From Verrucomicrobiales bacterium (GTDB lineage: Bacteria > Verrucomicrobiota > Verrucomicrobiia > Verrucomicrobiales > DEV007), in NCBI GenBank assembly GCA_016795505.1, contig JAEUHH010000014.1, forward strand, positions 62,001 to 126,000: a stretch of 64,000 bases of DNA, written 5' to 3'. This document shows positions 43,329-52,037 of the stretch, one piece after another. Every line of letters begins with the position of its first letter. Position 1 is the first letter of the stretch. The notes below the pieces were generated by a model, which did not search any database, had not been told where the DNA came from, and saw nothing but the letters and a program-made list of their open reading frames with translations. The position numbers and the translations under genes were made by a program.

Positions 43329-44210
43329 ATGTCGCTTTCCCCTGATTTTCTCGCTCCCGCCATCGGTATCATCGGCGGCTCCGGACTCTACGAGATCGAT
43401 GGATTTGAGCATGGCGAGGAGATCCGCGTGGAGACGCCCTTCGGTCCGCCCTCGGATGCCATCATGACCGGCAGTTTCGCGGGTCGCCGGGTCTGTTTCC
43501 TGCCCCGGCATGGTCGGGGACACCGGATCCTGCCGACGGAATTGAATCACCGCGCCAACATCTGGGCGCTCCGTTCGCTGGGCGTACGCTGGATTGTGGC
43601 AGTCACGGCGGTGGGGTCCTTGCGGGAGGAGTATCGTCCCCGCGACATCCTGTTGCCCGACCAATTCTTCGACCGGACCAGCCGACGGACGGAGCACACC
43701 TTTTTCGGCCGGGGCATCGTCGCCCACGTGGCTTTTGGCGACCCCATTTCCATCGGGCTCCGCGCCCTGCTCGCCGAGGCTGCCGGGGAGCTCGGTCTTC
43801 CCTGTCACAATGGCGGCACCTATGTGAACATGGACGGTCCGGCCTTTTCCACCCGCGCCGAATCGGAAACCAACCGCCGCCTCGGTTTCGATGTGATCGG
43901 AATGACCAATCTCCCCGAGGCCAAGCTGGCCCGGGAGGCGGAGATCGCGCTCGCCACGCTCGCGATGATCACCGACTACGACTGCTGGAAAGTGGAGGAG
44001 GAAGCCGTCACCGCCCACGCCGTCATTGAGCACGTGCAAGCCAATGCCGTCACCGCGAAGCGCGTGCTTGCCCAGGTCATTCCCACCATTCCCGCTGTGG
44101 CCGACTGGCCGGAGCACCGTGCTCTCGACAGCGCCCTGTTCACCGACCGGTCGATCTGGCCCGAGGACACCATCGAGCGATTGCGCCCCCTGTTGGATCG
44201 GTTTCTCTAA
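43329..44210 (+). CDS. mtnP: S-methyl-5'-thioadenosine phosphorylase
   Basis: 293 residues from ATG 43329. Cleaves methylthioadenosine to adenine and methylthioribose-1-phosphate in methionine salvage. IGIIGGSGLYEIDGF, FLPRHGRGHRILPTELNHRA, VTAVGSLREEYRPRDILLPD and the nucleoside-site GGTYVNMDGPAFSTRAES with GMTNLPEAKLAREAE are typical of the trimeric MTAP family. The open frame extends left but without similarity. Followed by a terminator. Confidence 0.93.
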   Translation: MSLSPDFLAPAIGIIGGSGLYEIDGFEHGEEIRVETPFGPPSDAIMTGSFAGRRVCFLPRHGRGHRILPTELNHRANIWALRSLGVRWIVAVTAVGSLREEYRPRDILLPDQFFDRTSRRTEHTFFGRGIVAHVAFGDPISIGLRALLAEAAGELGLPCHNGGTYVNMDGPAFSTRAESETNRRLGFDVIGMTNLPEAKLAREAEIALATLAMITDYDCWKVEEEAVTAHAVIEHVQANAVTAKRVLAQVIPTIPAVADWPEHRALDSALFTDRSIWPEDTIERLRPLLDRFL

Positions 44211-44227
44211 AAAATCCGTTCTGCTCG

Positions 44228-44249
44228 AATCGCGACTTGCGATTTTTTT
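44228..44249 (+). terminator. Intrinsic terminator after mtnP
   Basis: AATCGC (44228-44233) pairs with GCGATT (44239-44244) around a 5-base loop, running directly into seven Ts (44243-44249). Short stem but strong T tract; 17 bp after the mtnP stop. Confidence 0.6.
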
Positions 44250-44340
44250 AAATTTTCTTAAGTTTTCCGATTCCTGCTCTGACTGGAGGCGGCCCTCGCC
44301 CCTCCGCCCCCTCCTCTCTCACCTGCCCTGCCTGCTGACT

Positions 44341-45180
44341 ATGCCCCTCCCGTACCTGCGTCTTGCCCTGGTGTCCCTGTTGGGTGTCTCCACCCTGATT
44401 TTTGCGACCGGCTGCCGCACCCCGGAGGAGGCGGCGCTGAAAAAGCGGAAGGGCATCTTTCAAATGGGCAAGCGCGGTGAGCAGAATCAGCCTGGCGGTC
44501 CCCAGGGGCCTGGTGCGGCTGGTCCGGGATGGAATCCCGATGCGAACATCAGCGGCGGCGGTGTCGGTCGCCAGAATTCCTACTCCCGCGTGCCGACCAG
44601 CCAGCCCTACATTGCGATGACGTTCGACGACGGCCCTCACCCGTCGCTCACGCCCCGGCTGCTCGACATCCTGAAGCAGCGGAACATCAAGGCCACCTTT
44701 TTCGTTCTCGGCTCCAATGTGCGCCGCTACCCCCACATCGTGCGGCGCATGATCGCCGAGGGTCATGAAGTGGCCAATCACACCGATTCCCACGCCTATC
44801 TCACCAAAATTTCGCCCGATGCGATCCGCCGCGAGTTGTCCGTGACCCATCAGGCCATCGTCAGTGCCTGCGGCGTGCCGCCCCGGGTGATGCGTCCTCC
44901 CTACGGAGCCATCACCGCCGATCAAAAGGCTTGGATCAAATCCGAGTTCGGCTACCCCTCCATCATGTGGTCGGTCGACCCGGAGGACTGGAAGCGCCCC
45001 GGTGTCAGCGTCGTCACCAGCCGGCTCGTCAACGGAGCCGCGCCCGGCGGCATCCTCCTCGCCCACGACATCCATCCCCCCACGATCGAGGCCATGCCGG
45101 CCACCTTCGATCGACTCCTGGCGAAGGGATTCCGGTTCATCACCGTCTCCCAGCTCATTTCGCTGGAAGGGCAAGGCTGA
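44341..45180 (+). CDS. Polysaccharide deacetylase (NodB domain) lipoprotein
   Basis: 279 residues from ATG 44341. Lipobox STLIFATGC (Cys25), Gly/Pro/Asn-rich linker, then a full NodB domain: TFDDGPH (Asp96, Asp97), the metal His147 and His151 in HEVANHTDSH, RPPYGAITADQ, SVDPEDWKRPG and LAHDIHPP. Removes acetyl groups from peptidoglycan or a surface polysaccharide at the cell envelope. Exact polymer unknown. Confidence 0.9.
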   Translation: MPLPYLRLALVSLLGVSTLIFATGCRTPEEAALKKRKGIFQMGKRGEQNQPGGPQGPGAAGPGWNPDANISGGGVGRQNSYSRVPTSQPYIAMTFDDGPHPSLTPRLLDILKQRNIKATFFVLGSNVRRYPHIVRRMIAEGHEVANHTDSHAYLTKISPDAIRRELSVTHQAIVSACGVPPRVMRPPYGAITADQKAWIKSEFGYPSIMWSVDPEDWKRPGVSVVTSRLVNGAAPGGILLAHDIHPPTIEAMPATFDRLLAKGFRFITVSQLISLEGQG

Positions 45181-45301
45181 TCAAGCCTCCGGTTTTTTCC
45201 GGAATGGTCGGGGCGTTGGTCCATCCCCGGACTTGCCCCGGCTGAGGTCCCCGTTTACAGGGTTCCCTGGCCGAATCGCCGGATCGTGGAACCGGATACG
45301 A

Positions 45302-45330
45302 CGATTTCGATAGAAATCGCGTCCGGACGC
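45302..45330. promoter_or_regulatory. Two abutting palindromes before the dynamin-like gene
   Basis: CGATTTC-GATA-GAAATCG at 45302-45319 abuts the perfect 12-bp palindrome GCGTCCGGACGC at 45319-45330. The dynamin-like gene starts at 45353, 22 bp downstream, so these could be operators or a leader stem-loop. No direct evidence of function. Confidence 0.35.
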
Positions 45331-45352
45331 GTTACAGCATTGGCCCGTGACC

Positions 45353-47149
45353 ATGTTGGGGCAAAACTATTTCAATACCCGGTCAAAGCTCGGCTCGGCG
45401 GTTTACGCCCTGTGCAAGCTCGGGGAGCAGTGCGGGGTGAATCCCGCCCGTCTCAGCGTGCTTCAGAACCTCATGGCGAGCCTGAAGGACCCCTTCCTCT
45501 TCGTCGTTGTCGGGGAGGTCAATGCGGGCAAGTCCACCATGCTGAACGCCTTGTTCGGCAGTGACTTCTGCTCGTCTGGCGTGCTCCCCACCACGGACCG
45601 GATCAATGTCTTCAAACATGGCAAAGAGGCTCATGAATTCGAGGTCTCCGACACGCTCATGGAGATTTATCGGCCCGATGAGTTCCTGAAGGACTTCAAC
45701 ATCGTCGACACGCCCGGCACCAACTCCATCGAATCCGGCCACCAGCGCATCACGGAGCAATTCCTGCCGATGGCCGATCTGGTGCTCTTTGTCTTTTCCG
45801 TCACCAATCCCTGGGGCGCCTCTGCCTGGGATCTGCTCGACCGCATCCACCACCAGTGGAAAAAGAAGATCGTCTTTGTGCTCCAACAATGCGATCTGCG
45901 CACCGACGAGGAGGTCACCGCCATCCTCGATCACCTGCGCAAAACCGCCGCGCACCGCTTCGGCCAGTATTTTCCGACGTTTGCCATTTCCGCCCGCCAG
46001 GCGTTCCTCGCCAAGACGAGCGGGCTGCAAAACGAGGATTTCTGGCGGCAGAGCCGCTTTGCCACCATCGAGCAGTTCATCTCCGATGTCGTCGAGTCGT
46101 CCGAGGTGAGGCTCACCAAATTGATCAATGCCTGGCGGGGCGCCTGCTACGTGCTGGGCGAGATCAAGGACAAGCTCGCCACCGCCAGCGAGATCATCCG
46201 TGCCGACAACGAGCTGCTCAGCGGTCTGGAGCATGCCGCCCAGTATCAGGAAAAGCGCACCCAGGGGAAATTCGAGCCGCTTTTCGAGGCCTTCGACAAA
46301 AGCTACATGGCCGCCGGCCTCCAGGCCGAGCCGCTGCTCGAGTCCCGCTTTCGTCTGCTCTCGTCCCTGATGCCGCCGGCTAGAACCGTCGCGGAGATGG
46401 AGGGGCTCATCGTCGCCACCACCATGAAAGCCGTCCGGCGGAACATCGCCGACGCCGCCGCAGCGGTGGAGGACGACGTGAACATGCTCTGGGAGCGTAT
46501 CGCCGAGGAAATGCAGGAGCATTTCAACCTCCAGCTCAGTGTCGGCGAGACCGGGCTGCCTGACTGGAGCGCCGCCCGGCAAAAAATCGCCTCCGATGTC
46601 GAGAACCGCACTCAGGAGGGGCTGAAACATCTCCGCCTCGTCGAGGATATCGGTGGCGCCCTCGCGCGCAGGACCCGCTGGCTCTGGGGTTGCCTCGCCA
46701 CGGCGGCGATCAGCGGTCTGATCGGCGGCGTGCTCGCTTATTTCCAAGTCGCCCCGGCCCAATTCGTTCTCCTCGGCATTTCGGTGCTCGCCATCCTGTT
46801 GCTGGCCATCATCGGCACCCGCAGCATCACCCGGATCCGTCGCCAGTTCACCGATCGACTGGAGGCCCGCCGGGAAAACCTCCAACTCGCCCAGCGCGAG
46901 GCCTTCCGCGAGGGAGTCAGCGATTTTTACCGCCAGTTCGTCCAGATGTTCGAGCCGCTTCGTGCCGTCTGTCAGGAACACCGCGAAAAATACGAGCCGC
47001 AGCTCAATTCCATCGCCAGTTTGGAGAAGACGTTGACCGAACTGGAGCTGATCCTGCGCCCCGTCGAGCACGCCCTCAACGAGAGGATGCGCCAGCACAG
47101 TGCCGCCGCCGGCGCGGCCAATGTCGCAGCGGCTCCGCCCAAGGCCTGA
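45353..47149 (+). CDS. Bacterial dynamin-like GTPase
   Basis: 598 residues from ATG 45353 (GTG 45347 possible). P-loop GEVNAGKS at residues 54-61, switch-II DTPGTNS at 119-125 and a QQCD variant of the NKxD motif near 168. A long helical middle region precedes two adjacent transmembrane segments at about 442-485 (WLWGCLATAAISGLIGGVLA; FVLLGISVLAILLLAII) and a coiled C-terminal stretch. Such proteins tubulate or fuse membranes in other bacteria, usually by pairing. No second dynamin gene adjoins it here. Confidence 0.88.
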   Translation: MLGQNYFNTRSKLGSAVYALCKLGEQCGVNPARLSVLQNLMASLKDPFLFVVVGEVNAGKSTMLNALFGSDFCSSGVLPTTDRINVFKHGKEAHEFEVSDTLMEIYRPDEFLKDFNIVDTPGTNSIESGHQRITEQFLPMADLVLFVFSVTNPWGASAWDLLDRIHHQWKKKIVFVLQQCDLRTDEEVTAILDHLRKTAAHRFGQYFPTFAISARQAFLAKTSGLQNEDFWRQSRFATIEQFISDVVESSEVRLTKLINAWRGACYVLGEIKDKLATASEIIRADNELLSGLEHAAQYQEKRTQGKFEPLFEAFDKSYMAAGLQAEPLLESRFRLLSSLMPPARTVAEMEGLIVATTMKAVRRNIADAAAAVEDDVNMLWERIAEEMQEHFNLQLSVGETGLPDWSAARQKIASDVENRTQEGLKHLRLVEDIGGALARRTRWLWGCLATAAISGLIGGVLAYFQVAPAQFVLLGISVLAILLLAIIGTRSITRIRRQFTDRLEARRENLQLAQREAFREGVSDFYRQFVQMFEPLRAVCQEHREKYEPQLNSIASLEKTLTELELILRPVEHALNERMRQHSAAAGAANVAAAPPKA

Positions 47150-47168
47150 CCTGGAGAGTCGGCTGCCG

Positions 47169-47549
47169 TCACGACCGACTCTCGAGCCCCACCTGGGTGC
47201 CTTCCTCCCAGCGCAGGCCCCATTCTTTCATCGCTGCCAGCACCGGCTTCAACGCCCGGCCCTTCTCCGTCAGCTCATAAGCCAGACGCTTGCCGCCTTC
47301 CACCGGCACTTGGGAAACGATCCCGCTCTCAAGGAGGCGCGTTAGACGGTCGCTGAGGATGTTGGTCGGGATACCCTCGGGAGACGCGGCAAAGTCCTTG
47401 AACCGGCTCCTGCCCAGTAGCAGGTCGCGGATCACCAGCAGCGTCCAGCGGTCTCCGAACAGGTCCAGTGCGCAGGCTACGGGACACGGAGAGCGCCGCG
47501 CAGGCGTCTCAGGCGCAGTCGGCTGGGTGGCGTCGGCTTTCCGGGGCAT
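47169..47549 (-). CDS. HxlR-family winged-helix transcriptional regulator
   Basis: 126 residues. The HxlR signature is clear: CPVACALDLFGDRWTLLVIR with the single conserved Cys of redox- or electrophile-sensing members, FKDFAASPEGIPTNILSDRL and YELTEKGRALKPVL. The recognition helix lies near residues 62-72. Divergent from the DinB-like gene across an 80-bp space that holds a perfect palindrome, so it probably controls both. Confidence 0.9.
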   Translation of the reverse strand: MPRKADATQPTAPETPARRSPCPVACALDLFGDRWTLLVIRDLLLGRSRFKDFAASPEGIPTNILSDRLTRLLESGIVSQVPVEGGKRLAYELTEKGRALKPVLAAMKEWGLRWEEGTQVGLESRS

Positions 47550-47593
47550 GGGGACCGGTCAGGGAAAATCACTTTCAATTCAAAAGCTTTTTT

Positions 47594-47610
47594 ACTTGCA
47601 TTTTGCAAGT
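47594..47610. promoter_or_regulatory. Palindromic operator between hxlR-like and DinB-like genes
   Basis: ACTTGCATTTTGCAAGT is a perfect 7-bp inverted repeat with a 3-bp centre, inside an AT-rich spacer and 20 bp before the DinB-like start. Symmetry and place fit a site for the HxlR-type dimer encoded to the left. Confidence 0.65.
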
Positions 47611-47629
47611 CAAATGAGAGCGTTCTCTC

Positions 47630-48217
47630 ATGCAAGAAGCGACAGAACCCCCACTCGATGCCCCCGGAGCCGGTTTGCCGGGTCCTGAACTGTTCATTGC
47701 CCGGCAGTTGTTCGCCTGGAAGCGCTTGGTGGGCTCTCGCGAGGGATTCTCGCGGCGATTCGAAGCCGAACGGCGCGCCATTCGGGAGCGGGTCGACTCT
47801 CTGCACGAGGCGGACCGCGGGCGCCGCATTCTGATTCCGAGATTGCGCGGTCTTGAGGACAGCAGCCGTTACTGGTCGGTCTGGATGACCCTCGACCACC
47901 TGCGGATCACAAATCAGGCCTTTGCCTCCGTCATCGGGAGCCTTGCCGCGGGGCAAATGCCTCCGGGCAAGGCCGACACTGCCGCTGTAAAGCCGTCTCC
48001 CGCGGCCGATGCCGGGAGCGAAGCCGCCTTTGAGGCCTCCTGCGAGCAACTCGTTGCCACCGTGGCCGGGATCGCCAGCCTGGAGACGTCACTGCGCTTT
48101 CCGCATCCCTGGTTCGGGCCTCTCACGGCTGCCGGATGGCACGCTCTGTCTGCGACCCATCTCGGGATTCACCGGGCCCAGATCGCGGCGATCGCGGAGC
48201 GGCTGGCCAGATCCTGA
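47630..48217 (+). CDS. DinB-like four-helix protein
   Basis: 195 residues. Two segments match the DinB-like superfamily layout with His ligands: GLEDSSRYWSVWMTLDHLRI near residue 80 and ATHLGIHRAQIAAIAERL near the end. Family members are metal-binding enzymes, often thiol-dependent transferases for detoxification; this fits a gene divergent from an HxlR regulator. Substrate unknown. An Ala/Pro-rich insertion follows residue 110. Confidence 0.7.
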   Translation: MQEATEPPLDAPGAGLPGPELFIARQLFAWKRLVGSREGFSRRFEAERRAIRERVDSLHEADRGRRILIPRLRGLEDSSRYWSVWMTLDHLRITNQAFASVIGSLAAGQMPPGKADTAAVKPSPAADAGSEAAFEASCEQLVATVAGIASLETSLRFPHPWFGPLTAAGWHALSATHLGIHRAQIAAIAERLARS

Positions 48218-48251
48218 CCAAGCCGCTACTCCGCATCCCGCCCGGAGGGCA

Positions 48252-51200
48252 TCATTTGCCGTAAAGTTTGTCGTTCGGATCGCCTGCCGACATCAGGTAG
48301 GCCATCAGATCGCGCAGTTCATCGCCGTTCAGCAGGTTGATCAGGCCGGGCGGCATCTGCGAGACGGGCACCCGCTCGATCTTCGCCACGTCGGACTGCT
48401 TCAGACGGGCCGGCTCGCCCTTCGGATCGGGCGGATAGACCTCCAGCGACTCATCGCGCTCGACCACCAGGCCGGTGTGGACCGCGCCGGCCTTGGTCGT
48501 CACCATCGAGGAGCCATATTGATCGCTGATCACCTTGCTCGGCTCGATGATCGACTCCAGCACATAGGCCACGTCGAACTTGTTCCGGATGCTCGTCACG
48601 TCCGGTCCGATGTCGCCGCCGAATCCGCCAAAACGGTGACAGGCCGCACAGCCGATCGCGTGGAAGAGGCTGCGGCCATTCTCAAAGCTCGCTTGGCGGA
48701 ATTTCCCCCCATTCGCATGCTGTGAAGCCGTCGCCACTGTCCACACCTGGCCCGGTCCCTTCGGCGGAGTGATGGCAAAATCGGGCACCGCCTGGTAGCT
48801 GACCCCGGTCACGTCCTTCAGCGCGGCGACCTGGTCGTTCGGCGCGTGCGAGAGCGCCTCGTCGCGCGTGTTCGCCAGGAATCCGCCGTAGCTCGCCCCG
48901 CCGGGGTGCTTCGCGGCCGCGTTGAGGAAGGTGAAGTAGCGGCGCCGCTGCTCGAGCGTCCAGCCGGACTTCTGATTGCGCAGGGCAAAAGCCAGCGCGA
49001 TGCCCCGGAGCGGCGGGTAATTTTCCAGCATCGCCCCGATGGTGCGGCCGTAGCCGGCGTTGCGCGTGATCAGCTCGGCCCAGTCCGGAATCTCGGTTTT
49101 GCCCGGATTTTCGATCAGGGTCAGCGCCTTCTCGATCACCGACGGGGCCTCCAGTGAGACCAGCAGGTTCGTCAGCTCGGTGTTGGCATCCGCCGACTGG
49201 GACGGCATCAGCGCGTCGAGTTTCGCCACGACCTGGGCGCGCTCATCGCCCTCGGGCTTGCCGAGGCGGATGAAGGTTAGTTGCCACGCCCGCAGCCAGC
49301 CCAGCAGTTGCGGCTCAGTCAGAGAGGCGGCATCCATCTCCAGCAAAGCCGCCGTCAGCTTGGCCCGGTGCGCTTCGGGATCGCCCTTGCGCGCCAGTGC
49401 CACCGCTCCGGTGATGCGGGTCTGCGGATCGCCAGCCGTCAGCACCCGGTCCGCCCATTGGTCAACCGGTTGCGACTCGACCGCGATGCGCGCCGCGTGA
49501 CGCAGGAAGCGATCCACGCTCGTCAGATGCGGCCACGCCTGCTCGATCGCCGCGGAGTTGGTCTTGCCGTGAAAAGCTTCCAACGCCTTCCGAGCCGCGC
49601 GGGCCTCGACCACCGCCTTTGGCTCGGCGATGGCTTCATCCTTGGCCAGATCGCCGGCATAGGTCACCCGGTAGAGTGCGCTCTGGGTGTTGCGGCCGCC
49701 GATGGTGAAATACAGCGCCCCGTCCTTGCCCACGATCGCATCCGTCACCGGCAGCGGGGCACCGTAGACGAAAGGCTCGCTCTTTCCGGTATAGCCCGCG
49801 CCCTCGGCCTGGAGGTGGATCGCGTAGATCGTGCCGAAGGTCCAGTCCAGCGCGTAGATCGCGTCCTGGTACTTCCGCGGAAATTTCGCGCCGATCCCCG
49901 ACGCCACGCCTGTCGGCGAGCCCGGGCCGATGTCCACCACCGGCGGCAGACTGTCCTCGTAGTAGGCCGGCCATTTGCCCGAGCCGCTCCGCCAGCCGTA
50001 GTCGGCACCGCTGACGACATGATTGATCCGGGTGGGGCGGTACCACGGCGTGCCCATGTCCCACTCCATGTCGGCATCGTAGGTGAACAGGTCACCGTGC
50101 CGATTCAAAGCCAGGTCATACTGGTTGCGGAAGCCGATGCAGTAAATCTCCTGCTTCCCCGTCTTCGGGTCGTAGCGCGTCACCCAGCCGCCCGGCGCCA
50201 GCCGGCCCCGCGCATGGCCGCGGGCGTCCCACATCCGGGGCAGCAGCAGATCCTCCTGCCAGGTCGGCACCCGCGAGCCCGAGAGCGCCTCCGCGGGCGG
50301 CAGATCGGTGTGGTTGCCGGAGTTCACGTAGAGACCGGCGCCATCCTCCGTCAGGATGACGGCGTGATTGCCATGCTCGCCGCCGCCCGTGGCGCTGGGG
50401 ATTTCTTCCGCCCGGTCGAGCTTCCCATCACCGTCGCCATCGGTCACGCGGTGCAGTTTGCCGCCATTCTTGTGAAACCACAGGGCGTCGAAGGCCCACA
50501 CCAGCCCCTGTGCCGCTGACAGGGCCACCGGCATTTTTTCCACCGCAACCTTCGGTCCCCCGCCGCTCTCGCTGACTTCGATGCGGTAAAGTCCCTTGTC
50601 GCCCTGGTCGCTGGCCAGCAGGCGGCCCTGCGGGTCCGTCGTCAGCGCCACCCACGAACCCTGTTCGTCCTTCGGCACGGTGTAGAGCAGCTCCACGCGG
50701 AAGCCTTTCGCCACCGAGATGTCGGCTGGCTCCAACGGTGAGGCCTTGCCGCCGCCGCCATCGCCCGGGCCGTTCAGCCCGGCGATGCCCCACGGGCCGA
50801 CGCCGAATTTCCCCATCGGCTTGAGCGAAATTTTCCAGCTCGAGTCATCGAAAGCCGCCGTCTTCCAGCCTTCGGCCTCACTCAGTGACAGCCGCCAGTC
50901 CGTATCGCTCAGGATCGTCGTTTTCTTCCCGTCCGCGCCTTCGATCTCCAGTTTCAGGACCATCGCCGCCGAGCCGCCCCGGTTGCGGGCCTTGGCGGCG
51001 ATCACGTTCCGGCCCGGCTTGAGCAATGTCGCCGCATCGGTCCGCAGCACCGGATCGCCCCAGTCCGGAGCCCTCCCGGCGTTCTGGCCATTGATCCATA
51101 GCTCCAGCTCGTTGTCGCAGGTGGCATAAAGCCGGGCCGCCTGAGCCGCGCCGGCAACATCGAACGTCTTCCGCAGATAAATCCACTCGTCGTCCACCTT

Positions 51201-52037
51201 GTCGGCCCGCCAGATCCACGTCGGCAGCGGCTCGGCCTTGACCCAGTCATACTTCGCCGCCCCCGATGCTGCCGGAGCCGCCGCCGCCGCCTTCTTGGCT
51301 GCCGCCGCGCCGCTGGCGATGGTCTCCTGCAGCGTCTTTTCCGCGTCCGTGCCGGACAGCTTCTTCAACTCGATGTTCTTGAATTCCACCCGCATCGGAG
51401 GACCGGCGTGCAATTGCAGGCCGATCACGCCCGACTTCAGCGCCTCGGGGTGGGCGTCGGTGATGTCCACCGTCGTCACCCCGTTGATCTGATGGATGAG
51501 CCGGTTGCCCACCGCCACGACCCGCAGCTTGTTCCACTCCCAATCCTTCAATTCCGTCTCGTCGCCGACTTCGCCGACCACCTTCACCGTGCCGTCGGCG
51601 GCCACTTCCACTCGCTGGCCCCGCTGGGCGATGATGCCGCGCTTGCCGAGTTTTTCCCCGTAAAGCATGCCGAAATACTTCGGCGCCGGGTGCAGGTCCG
51701 CCTGATAGCCCGCCAGCACGTGATTGGCCTCATCGACGATGCGGCTACGGTATTGCAGCCCCGAGTTATTGCCCTTGAAGCGCACCTCGCAGGTGATCTC
51801 GAAGTCCGCCACCTCGCCGCCCTGCCAGATGAGGAACGTGTTGCCCTTGGTTGGCTTTTCCGCCGTCGTCTCACCGACGATGGTCCCCTCCTGGACCGAC
51901 CAGAATTCCGGCAAGCCTTTCCAACCCGTCAGGTCTTTCCCATTGAAGAGAGATTCCTGACCGGAGGCTCCCAAGGCGAAGCCAAACGAGAGGGTGAGCG
52001 AAAGCGACAGCAGACGGGCGGGGGAGAATGAGCGCAT
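48252..52037 (-). CDS. Giant exported DUF1080-propeller-HEAT-cytochrome c protein
   Basis: 1261 residues from ATG 52037 with a signal peptide (LLSLSLTLSFGFALGASGQ). Order: DUF1080/3-keto-glycoside hydrolase-like beta domain (about 27-220, SLFNGKDLTGWKGLPEFWSV, NNSGLQYRSRI); jelly-roll-like section (about 250-390); PVC propeller (about 420-780, SVAKGFRVELLYTVPKDEQG, NGDG-type loops such as DGDGDGKLDRA); HEAT-like repeats (800-1090); cytochrome c with Cys1130-Ala-Ala-Cys1133-His1134 and Met in QMPPGLINLL. Probably oxidises or processes sugar derivatives in the periplasm and passes electrons to the haem. Three 22-bp repeats lie 80 bp before the start. Confidence 0.88.
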   Translation of the reverse strand: MRSFSPARLLSLSLTLSFGFALGASGQESLFNGKDLTGWKGLPEFWSVQEGTIVGETTAEKPTKGNTFLIWQGGEVADFEITCEVRFKGNNSGLQYRSRIVDEANHVLAGYQADLHPAPKYFGMLYGEKLGKRGIIAQRGQRVEVAADGTVKVVGEVGDETELKDWEWNKLRVVAVGNRLIHQINGVTTVDITDAHPEALKSGVIGLQLHAGPPMRVEFKNIELKKLSGTDAEKTLQETIASGAAAAKKAAAAAPAASGAAKYDWVKAEPLPTWIWRADKVDDEWIYLRKTFDVAGAAQAARLYATCDNELELWINGQNAGRAPDWGDPVLRTDAATLLKPGRNVIAAKARNRGGSAAMVLKLEIEGADGKKTTILSDTDWRLSLSEAEGWKTAAFDDSSWKISLKPMGKFGVGPWGIAGLNGPGDGGGGKASPLEPADISVAKGFRVELLYTVPKDEQGSWVALTTDPQGRLLASDQGDKGLYRIEVSESGGGPKVAVEKMPVALSAAQGLVWAFDALWFHKNGGKLHRVTDGDGDGKLDRAEEIPSATGGGEHGNHAVILTEDGAGLYVNSGNHTDLPPAEALSGSRVPTWQEDLLLPRMWDARGHARGRLAPGGWVTRYDPKTGKQEIYCIGFRNQYDLALNRHGDLFTYDADMEWDMGTPWYRPTRINHVVSGADYGWRSGSGKWPAYYEDSLPPVVDIGPGSPTGVASGIGAKFPRKYQDAIYALDWTFGTIYAIHLQAEGAGYTGKSEPFVYGAPLPVTDAIVGKDGALYFTIGGRNTQSALYRVTYAGDLAKDEAIAEPKAVVEARAARKALEAFHGKTNSAAIEQAWPHLTSVDRFLRHAARIAVESQPVDQWADRVLTAGDPQTRITGAVALARKGDPEAHRAKLTAALLEMDAASLTEPQLLGWLRAWQLTFIRLGKPEGDERAQVVAKLDALMPSQSADANTELTNLLVSLEAPSVIEKALTLIENPGKTEIPDWAELITRNAGYGRTIGAMLENYPPLRGIALAFALRNQKSGWTLEQRRRYFTFLNAAAKHPGGASYGGFLANTRDEALSHAPNDQVAALKDVTGVSYQAVPDFAITPPKGPGQVWTVATASQHANGGKFRQASFENGRSLFHAIGCAACHRFGGFGGDIGPDVTSIRNKFDVAYVLESIIEPSKVISDQYGSSMVTTKAGAVHTGLVVERDESLEVYPPDPKGEPARLKQSDVAKIERVPVSQMPPGLINLLNGDELRDLMAYLMSAGDPNDKLYGK

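Noticed and set aside
45247-45280. Possible 22-bp repeat unit (TTTACAGGGTTCCCTGG)
   Set aside because: Only the ACAGGGT core matches; arms and 22-bp spacing are absent.
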